This document shows positions 24,790 to 30,015 of a stretch of DNA of 44,319 nucleotides, piece after piece. Source of the DNA: Lentzea indica (GTDB lineage: Bacteria; Actinomycetota; Actinomycetes; Mycobacteriales; Pseudonocardiaceae). The notes beneath the pieces were generated by a model that did not search any database, was not told where the DNA came from, and saw nothing but the letters and a program-made list of their open reading frames with translations. The translations under genes and the position numbers were made by a program. Location: contig NZ_VSRL01000051.1 in the NCBI RefSeq assembly GCF_012184385.1, positions 1-44,319 on the forward strand. The letters are read 5' to 3'. How positions within the stretch are numbered: position 1 is the first letter of the stretch; each line of letters starts with the position of its first letter.

Positions 24790-24908
24790 CAGGCCACGGT
24801 ACGTGCCGCCTTGCTGTTCTGAATCGTGCTGTGCTCCTTTTCCAGAGCCTTGGCCTCGGCGAAGGTGCCGGTTTCGGGCTCGGCGATCGCGGGACGCGCC
24901 CAAGTCAT
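24708..24908 (-). CDS. Small protein of unknown function (66 aa)
   Basis: A 66-aa reading frame starting MTWARPAIAEPETGTFAEAK with a good GGAAGCAGG ribosome site. The C-terminal half, TVACHATDALDCADLLEMLG, has two cysteines eight residues apart and a leucine-rich helix. The end style (DC..LLEMLGL) recalls small hypothetical proteins of actinomycetes, but I cannot name a family. It lies 128 bp downstream of the SLATT operon on the same strand, with a possible -10 element TATACT at 25006-25011 and an 11-bp palindrome GTCATCATGAC at 24939-24949, so it may be transcribed alone. No RiPP modification enzyme is nearby. Confidence 0.55.
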   Translation of the reverse strand: MTWARPAIAEPETGTFAEAKALEKEHSTIQNSKAARTVACHATDALDCADLLEMLGLNAAEGKARV

Positions 24909-25036
24909 GTCGTGCCTGCTTCCGCATCGGGGGATGTGGTCATCATGACAACGGGACCCGGGAAACACCAGTGCTGATGCTTTCCGTAATCGACCACCCA
25001 CGCAGAGTATAAACCCGGAATGCGCTTTTCCCTGCT

Positions 25037-25459
25037 TTATCGGCCGTACCTCAGCACCGACTCCACTTCGGTCACAAATGCGACAAGCCGTTCGTCGTCC
25101 ACATCGTCCGGCGTGGGACCGTCCACCGCGAGCCGTTGCAGCGCAACGGAAGTGGTGGCGCTCTCCCGCGCCAGGCGACGGAACCCGAACGTGGCCTCGT
25201 AGAGCGACACCGCGGTACCCAGAGCGGCCAAAGTCGTTGCCGCGAAACCCCACATGGCCCTGCGCGGCCCGTCCGCCATCCCCACGGCCGCGGCGGCCGC
25301 TGCGGCGATGAAGAGGGCGGCCGCGATCGCGACCGTCCACGTGCGAGCACTGGAGTACCGCTTGCGGCCGCGTTCGAAGTGGTCGAGCCGGTCCTGGAAG
25401 CGGTGCCGAAGATAGGCTTCGACGAACTGAGCTTGGCGCTGATCGGTCGGCGCTGTCAT
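25037..25459 (-). CDS. Two-helix membrane effector-like protein (SLATT_1-type)
   Basis: A 140-aa protein with an amphipathic lead (QFVEAYLRHRFQDRLDHFER, residues 11-30), TM1 at about 41-61, a short loop, TM2 at about 68-88 and a cytoplasmic helix (FGFRRLARESATTSVALQRL). This layout and the FQDRLDHFERGRKRY region match the SLATT domain, a two-helix membrane module found with SMODS and SLOG sensor genes and predicted to form pores or act on the membrane in a suicide response. The ATG at 25459 overlaps the stop of the LSDAT gene (ATGA), so the two are translationally coupled. Toxicity has not been shown for this family member; the role is inferred. Confidence 0.75.
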   Translation of the reverse strand: MTAPTDQRQAQFVEAYLRHRFQDRLDHFERGRKRYSSARTWTVAIAAALFIAAAAAAAVGMADGPRRAMWGFAATTLAALGTAVSLYEATFGFRRLARESATTSVALQRLAVDGPTPDDVDDERLVAFVTEVESVLRYGR

Positions 25460-26658
25460 GTCCTGACCACCTCGTGCTTGCGGTCGCTGACCGCGGCTTC
25501 CAGATCGGCCACCTTGTCCTGCCGCTCCTCTTCCGTAGCCGGTGCAGGAGCGGCGAGGTGGGCGAAGTACAGCGCCCGCAGGCGTTCCGCGCGGGACCGC
25601 GCGGTGAGGTACTTGTCGAGCGACTCCCGCTTGCGCGCCACGATCGTGATGGCGGCCGCGAACGCACCGCCCGCCACGACGAGCACACCGGGCCACGGCG
25701 TGTCCTTGAGCCACGTCTGCAGCGCGCCGAACACCGTCGTCGTGAGCCCGCCCGCGATCGCCAGCACCGCCGTGAGCCGATAGCGGTTCTGCTCGACGTC
25801 GGCCTGCGCGTCGAGCTCGTGGAACGCCGGCGCGACGACCTGGTTGGCGTCGTGGATGGCGTCGGCGAGCGCCGGGTACGCGACGACGAAACCGGGGTCG
25901 ACGAGCGGGCGCGGTTCCGGTGCCCGATAACGGACCTTGGGCCAGATCTTCGGCGGTTTGACGGGCTTTTCCTTGCCCAGCAACCGTTCCAGGGCGGTGA
26001 CGGCCTTGCCGGCACCTTCGTCGACGTGGACGATGAAGATCTTGCCGCTGCGCACGAGCACCGCGAGGTCGCCGGTGAGGGCGCCCGTCGCGATGCGGTC
26101 CGCGAGGCCACCGGTTCCGGCGAGCACGAGCAGCGGGTTGTCACCGCTGAGGTGGTCGATCACCTCTTTCTCGTTCTCGCCTCCGACGACGAGAGCGACC
26201 ACGGGCTTCTTGTGCCGGACGGCGTCGATCGTGCGGAACAGCACCGGCGTCGCGTCCGTCCACTCCGAACCCGGCACGATGACGGCGACGCTGTGGTTGG
26301 GCTCCAGCGCGATCTGACCGTTGGTGGAGGTTTCGGTGAGGTCGTGCACCTTGCTGCTCGGCGCGACACCGACGACGACGGGCCAGCGTTGCTCGCACGC
26401 CTGCAAAGCCATGCCCAGCAAGTGGACAACGCCTCTGTCGGTGCCTTCGGTGACGAACACCGCGCCGTTGCGCGCCGCGGTCACCACGACGGATCTGAGC
26501 ACCGGCAACAACTTCGCGGCGAGATCCGTCTCGATGTCTTCTGTGGAGCCGAAGACCGAGATCACCGTCCGCCCTCGGGGCAAGCCGAGGGCCTTGGGTT
26601 TGATGTCGGCGTCCGGCTGGGACAGCCGTTTGACTGTCGGGCCGCCTGCTGTGGGCAT
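25456..26658 (-). CDS. LSDAT (SLOG) sensor fused to a two-helix SLATT membrane domain
   Basis: About 400 aa. The N-terminal half (about residues 10-205) is a SLOG/LSDAT fold as at the start of TRPM channels: GRTVISVFGSTED, then AVFVTEGTDRGVVHLLGMAL (the glycine-rich nucleotide-binding turn), VVVGVAP and HSVAVIVPG. SLOG domains bind NAD/ADP-ribose-like or other nucleotide ligands. After a linker come two helices near residues 291-312 and 320-340, ending ARKRESLDKYLTARSRAERL, typical of a SLATT/DUF4231 module. The start is uncertain: ATG 26658 directly precedes the domain but lacks a clear ribosome site, while ATG 26718 would overlap the acidic-protein gene by 17 bp. The 3' end overlaps the SLATT_1-type gene (ATGA). 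Confidence 0.75.
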   Translation of the reverse strand: MPTAGGPTVKRLSQPDADIKPKALGLPRGRTVISVFGSTEDIETDLAAKLLPVLRSVVVTAARNGAVFVTEGTDRGVVHLLGMALQACEQRWPVVVGVAPSSKVHDLTETSTNGQIALEPNHSVAVIVPGSEWTDATPVLFRTIDAVRHKKPVVALVVGGENEKEVIDHLSGDNPLLVLAGTGGLADRIATGALTGDLAVLVRSGKIFIVHVDEGAGKAVTALERLLGKEKPVKPPKIWPKVRYRAPEPRPLVDPGFVVAYPALADAIHDANQVVAPAFHELDAQADVEQNRYRLTAVLAIAGGLTTTVFGALQTWLKDTPWPGVLVVAGGAFAAAITIVARKRESLDKYLTARSRAERLRALYFAHLAAPAPATEEERQDKVADLEAAVSDRKHEVVRT

Positions 26659-26701
26659 GCCGCGCACCATAACGCCGTGATCGATCGCAGACCAGAGCCG
26701 T

Positions 26702-26872
26702 TCAGGCCCTGTCCTCATCGTCCACAGGGACTTCCTGGCGCTGCTCGAAGGCGTCCGCCTCGTTAGCTTCCAGCGGAGTCTCGTGCGGTGTCTGCTGCGT
26801 CTCAGATGGCTCGAGCGGGACGACTTCCCGCTGCTGCTCCTGGACGTCCGCGTCGGGTGCTTCGGGGTTCAT
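26702..26872 (-). CDS. Small acidic protein (56 aa)
   Basis: A very acidic, glutamine- and proline-containing protein starting MNPEAPDADVQEQQREVV and ending EANEADAFEQRQEVPVDDED. It has no hydrophobic segment and is likely disordered. The EADEADAxEQ...V..DE.D pattern is one I recognise from small actinobacterial proteins of unknown function. The ATG at 26872 overlaps the stop of the HAD gene (ATGA 26869-26872) and has GCAGGGAAA upstream. It sits between the phosphatase and the LSDAT-SLATT gene in one transcription unit. Confidence 0.65.
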   Translation of the reverse strand: MNPEAPDADVQEQQREVVPLEPSETQQTPHETPLEANEADAFEQRQEVPVDDEDRA

Positions 26873-27588
26873 GCCGTGCGGTTTCCCTGCGCGGCGGTCT
26901 TCCACACCTGCCTGGTCAGCTCGCCGAGGTCGCTCAGGTCGTCGAGGACGATCTCCGCCCCGGCCGCGCGGAGGTCCTCCTTGCTGCTGCGCCCTGTGGC
27001 GACGGCCACAAGCCGCACACCCGCCGTCACCGCCGCGTGGACGTCGTGCGGGGTGTCACCGATGAGCACGACCTCGTCATGTGTGAACACCCGGATGTGC
27101 CGCGCGCGTTCCCGCGCGAACCTCACCAGCTCGGCGCGGTCCGCGTGGTCGTCGCCGAACGCGCTCACGTCCCAGTCGACGAGGTGCGCGAGCCCGAACT
27201 CCTCCAGCTTGATCCTCGCGACGCTCTGCAGGTTGGCGGTCAGCACGCCCTGGTGCACGCGCGGGTCGTCCGCGAACGCCTCCAGCGCCCGCAGCGCGCC
27301 CGGCAGCACCTCGGCGTGGCCCGGCAGGTCCGCGCGCCGGTTCTCGAACGAGTTCGCGAGTGCGTTGGCCAGCAGCTGCGAGGCCTCGTCCGTGTGCTCG
27401 ATGCCGTGCTGACGCAAGATCTCCGCGATGATGTCCAGCTCGGTGCGTCCGCCGAGGTCGACGGGGCCGTCGAGCTCCCTGCCGAACGCGTCCAGGAAGG
27501 CCTGGCGGTACATCAGCTTGCCGAAGCCGCGCGCCGAGATCAGCGTGTTGTCGATGTCCCACAGCACCAGCAGTTCGGGCCCGGTCAC
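26869..27588 (-). CDS. HAD-family hydrolase (phosphoglycolate-phosphatase-like)
   Basis: A 239-aa HAD hydrolase. Motif I is LWDIDNTL (Asp11/Asp13), motif II is in GVLTAN, motif III uses the lysine of RIKLEEFGL, and motif IV is IGDTPHDV near residues 176-183. A helical cap (FGKLMYRQAFLDAFGRELDG) places it with phosphoglycolate phosphatase-like enzymes that dephosphorylate small metabolites or nucleotides. The GTG at 27588 is the first start consistent with the domain; GAGGGG lies upstream. It heads the chain HAD > acidic protein > LSDAT-SLATT > SLATT and is divergent, 36 bp away, from the zinc-ribbon SDR. Confidence 0.87.
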   Translation of the reverse strand: MTGPELLVLWDIDNTLISARGFGKLMYRQAFLDAFGRELDGPVDLGGRTELDIIAEILRQHGIEHTDEASQLLANALANSFENRRADLPGHAEVLPGALRALEAFADDPRVHQGVLTANLQSVARIKLEEFGLAHLVDWDVSAFGDDHADRAELVRFARERARHIRVFTHDEVVLIGDTPHDVHAAVTAGVRLVAVATGRSSKEDLRAAGAEIVLDDLSDLGELTRQVWKTAAQGNRTA

Positions 27589-27610
27589 CGGACCACCACC
27601 CCTCAACCCG

Positions 27611-27616
27611 TAAAAT
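27611..27616 (+). promoter_or_regulatory. Possible -10 element for a leaderless SDR transcript
   Basis: TAAAAT lies 8 bp before the ATG at 27625, the spacing expected when transcription starts at or next to the start codon, as is common in actinobacteria. No ribosome site is seen before this ATG. The divergent HAD start is only 36 bp away, so the promoters must overlap. Confidence 0.4.
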
Positions 27617-27624
27617 GCCTGCTC

Positions 27625-29010
27625 ATGACCTCGATCGACCCCGCAGAGCTGGAAGTCTGCCTGCGCGTGCTTGCCCAGGTCGAGGACCTGCCCGCGGAGC
27701 ACGACGACGCGGTGCGCGTCCGCCGGGCCACCGCGAAGATCTTCAAGGCCGCGAAGAAGTTCCGGAAGACGGAGCGCCGTGCCGCCATCACGGCCAACGA
27801 CCGTGCGGTGACGGCGCTGACCGCCACCGGGTCGCCGGACCGCATCGACGACGAGACGCAGGGCCTGCCCCTGGTGTCGAACGCCGCGGGCGCCACGGCG
27901 GGCACGCTGCTGCGCGCGCGGTCCTGCTACACGTGCCGCAAGCGGTTCGTCGAGGTGGACGCCTTCTACCACAACCTCTGCCCGGCCTGCGCCGCCTTCA
28001 ACCACAGCAAGCGCGACGCGCGCACGGACCTGACCGGCCGCAACGCCCTGCTGACCGGCGGGCGCGCCAAGATCGGCATGTACATCGCCCTGCGGCTGCT
28101 GCGCGACGGCGCGCACACCACCATCACCACCCGGTTCCCGAAGGACGCGGCCAGGCGGTTCGCCCAGATGCCCGACGCCGCGGACTGGATCGACCGCCTC
28201 AAGATCGTGGGCATCGACCTGCGCGACCCGGCCCAGGTACTGGCGCTGGCCGACGAGGTCGCCGCGCACGGCCCGTTGGACGTCCTCATCAACAACGCCG
28301 CGCAGACCGTCCGCCGCTCGTCCGGCGCCTACGCCCCGCTGGCGTCCGCCGAGCACGAGGCGCTGACCGGTGACGCCCGCCGTCCCGAGCTGATCTCGTT
28401 CGGCGGGCACGGTCAGCTGGCCCTGCCCGGCACCGCGGTCCCCGAGGCGCACTCGGTGACGACGCTGGCGCTGATGGCGGGATCCAAGGACATCGACGCG
28501 GGCGGCCTGGTGCCGGACACCGCCCCGGTCAACTCGTGGATCCAGAACGTCGACGAGGTCGACCCGGTGGAGCTGATCGAGGTGCAGCTGTGCAACTCGA
28601 CGGCGCCGTTCCTGCTGATCTCCCGGTTGCGCTCGGCGATGGCGAAGTCCGCCCACCGCCGCAAGTACGTGGTGAACGTGTCCGCGATGGAAGGCCAGTT
28701 CTCCCGCGCCTACAAGGGTTCCGGGCACCCGCACACGAACATGGCCAAGGCCGCGCTGAACATGTTGACGCGCACGAGCGCCGAGGAGATGCTGCAGGCG
28801 GACGGCATCCTGATGACCGCCGTCGACACGGGCTGGATCACCGACGAGCGCCCGCACCCGATGAAGATGCGGCTCGCCGACGAGGGCTTCCACGCCCCGC
28901 TGGACCTGGTGGACGGCGCGGCGCGGGTGTACGACCCGATCGTGCGCGGCGAGGCCGGCGAGGACCTGTACGGCTGCTTCCTGAAGGACTACGCGCCCGC
29001 CGCTTGGTGA
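27625..29010 (+). CDS. Zinc-ribbon short-chain dehydrogenase-like protein with altered active site
   Basis: A 461-aa protein. Residues 1-95 are helical and basic; Cys101, Cys104, Cys119 and Cys122 (CYTC...CPAC) form a likely zinc ribbon. From about residue 135 it is an SDR: NALLTGGRAKIGMYIALRLL for the dinucleotide, then VLINNAAQTVRR and YVVNVSAMEGQFSRAYKG. At the catalytic YxxxK position it has TNMAK (HPHTNMAKAALNMLTRT), so the tyrosine is replaced by threonine. I recognise this layout as a conserved family of unknown function, so the change is probably typical of it rather than a local mutation. The stop codon lies inside a perfect 24-bp inverted repeat. Confidence 0.85.
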   Translation: MTSIDPAELEVCLRVLAQVEDLPAEHDDAVRVRRATAKIFKAAKKFRKTERRAAITANDRAVTALTATGSPDRIDDETQGLPLVSNAAGATAGTLLRARSCYTCRKRFVEVDAFYHNLCPACAAFNHSKRDARTDLTGRNALLTGGRAKIGMYIALRLLRDGAHTTITTRFPKDAARRFAQMPDAADWIDRLKIVGIDLRDPAQVLALADEVAAHGPLDVLINNAAQTVRRSSGAYAPLASAEHEALTGDARRPELISFGGHGQLALPGTAVPEAHSVTTLALMAGSKDIDAGGLVPDTAPVNSWIQNVDEVDPVELIEVQLCNSTAPFLLISRLRSAMAKSAHRRKYVVNVSAMEGQFSRAYKGSGHPHTNMAKAALNMLTRTSAEEMLQADGILMTAVDTGWITDERPHPMKMRLADEGFHAPLDLVDGAARVYDPIVRGEAGEDLYGCFLKDYAPAAW

Positions 29011-29058
29011 CGTTGTCGACACGCGAGTGCTTTTCTCGCGTGTCGACAACGTCACCAA
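29004..29058. terminator. Perfect 24-bp hairpin over the SDR stop codon
   Basis: Arms 29004-29027 and 29035-29058 are exact inverted copies, with a 7-nt TGCTTTT loop. The left arm includes the last codon and TGA of the SDR gene. It is a strong terminator or RNA-stabilising candidate, though without a downstream U-tract. Confidence 0.75.
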
Positions 29059-29090
29059 CTCACGCTTCTAGGAATGTCACAGTGAAGCAC

Positions 29091-29114
29091 GCGTCCGAGG
29101 TACCCGTCGGACGC
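29091..29114. repeat. 8-bp inverted repeat upstream of Ku
   Basis: GCGTCCGA (29091-29098) and TCGGACGC (29107-29114) flank GGTACCCG. It lies about 65 bp before the Ku start; a possible operator or a chance stem. Confidence 0.35.
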
Positions 29115-29147
29115 ACCCGAACGAGCCCTTTCGTCAGTCGGCAGGTC

Positions 29148-29169
29148 TACTCGACCACTTGTTCGAGTA
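29148..29169. promoter_or_regulatory. Inverted repeat TACTCGA-N8-TCGAGTA before Ku
   Basis: A perfect 7-bp inverted repeat ending 10 bp before the Ku ATG, where it would overlap the promoter or ribosome-binding region. A possible operator; no matching regulator was identified. Confidence 0.35.
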
Positions 29170-29179
29170 CCCATTTGTC

Positions 29180-29842
29180 ATGAGAACTGTGTGGCGGGGA
29201 GCACTTCGGTTCGGGATGACGACGATGACGGTGCGGCTGGTGTCAGCCGCCACCGAACATCGCAGCAGGGTGCACCTGGTGCACCGGGAGGACAGCGGCC
29301 GCGTGCGGCACCAACAGGTGTGTGGCGAGTGCTCGCTCCGGCTGACCCCGGAGGACATCGGCCGCGGCTACGAGCTCGACGACGGCCGCATCGTGCAGAT
29401 CGACCCGCACGAGCTGCCGGCGCCGGAGGACGGCGTCATCGACGTCCAGCAGTTCGCGCCGCAGACCGACCTGGACCCGATCGCGTTGCACCGCAGCTAC
29501 TACGTCGAACCGGACGACCTCTCGGTTCGCTCTTACGTGTTGCTGCGGGAGACCTTGGAGCGAACCAAGACCGCGGCGATCGTGAAGTTCGCGTTGCGGG
29601 GCAAGGAGACGCTGGCCGCCATACGGCCGCAGCAGGGGGTTCTGGTGCTGCACACGTTGCTGTGGCCGGACGAGGTCCGTGACCCTCACTTCCCGTTCCT
29701 GCACCGCGACACCGAGGTGCGCACCGGTGAACTGGCCGCTGCGGCGGCGTTGGTGCGGGCGCAGACCCGCCCGTTCAAGCCGCACGACTACCCGAACACG
29801 CACCACGAAGCCTTGCTGCATCTGGTGGAGGCGAACGTCTAG
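29180..29842 (+). CDS. Ku-family DNA end-binding protein (short)
   Basis: A 220-aa Ku beta-barrel protein. MRTVWRGALRFGMTTMTVRL at the N-terminus, HLVHREDSGRVRHQQVC, YVEPDDLSVRSYVLLRETLE and KFALRGKETLAAIRP follow the order seen in bacterial Ku, which forms a homodimeric ring on DNA ends and recruits ligase D for non-homologous end joining. It is shorter than the usual 260-300 aa: it ends soon after the core and lacks the lysine-rich C-terminal extension. The ATG at 29180 gives the canonical MRTVWRG start. No ligD is in the window. Its stop codon is the first element of a 166-bp near-palindrome leading to the nuclease/helicase gene. Confidence 0.9.
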   Translation: MRTVWRGALRFGMTTMTVRLVSAATEHRSRVHLVHREDSGRVRHQQVCGECSLRLTPEDIGRGYELDDGRIVQIDPHELPAPEDGVIDVQQFAPQTDLDPIALHRSYYVEPDDLSVRSYVLLRETLERTKTAAIVKFALRGKETLAAIRPQQGVLVLHTLLWPDEVRDPHFPFLHRDTEVRTGELAAAAALVRAQTRPFKPHDYPNTHHEALLHLVEANV

Positions 29843-30004
29843 TGCCGCGGCTCAAAACCATGCCGTGCGAACTCGCGGTCAGACGGGTGCATCGTGGTGC
29901 CGCCCCCGCGTCCTCGTACTGGTTGTACGGGGGCGCGGGGGCGGTGCCGCGAGGCGCCCTGCTGAGCGTGGGTTCACCGCCATGGTTTTGAGCCGCGGTA
30001 CTAG
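29839..30004. repeat. 166-bp imperfect palindrome between Ku and the helicase
   Basis: Outer arms 29839-29862 and 29981-30004 match as inverted repeats at 23 of 24 positions. Symmetry continues inward with scattered mismatches to a CGTAC-TGGTT-GTACG tip at 29915-29929. The left arm contains the Ku stop codon, and the right arm ends 11 bp before the helicase ATG. It has no coding potential and would form one long hairpin in RNA; it resembles a miniature palindromic element. Confidence 0.85.
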
Positions 30005-30015
30005 CATCGGAGGCC

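Noticed and set aside
24708..24908. RiPP (lanthipeptide-like) precursor
   Set aside because: It has two cysteines and several Ser/Thr, but no LanB/C/M, radical SAM, YcaO or transporter gene nearby and no Gly-Gly-type leader site.
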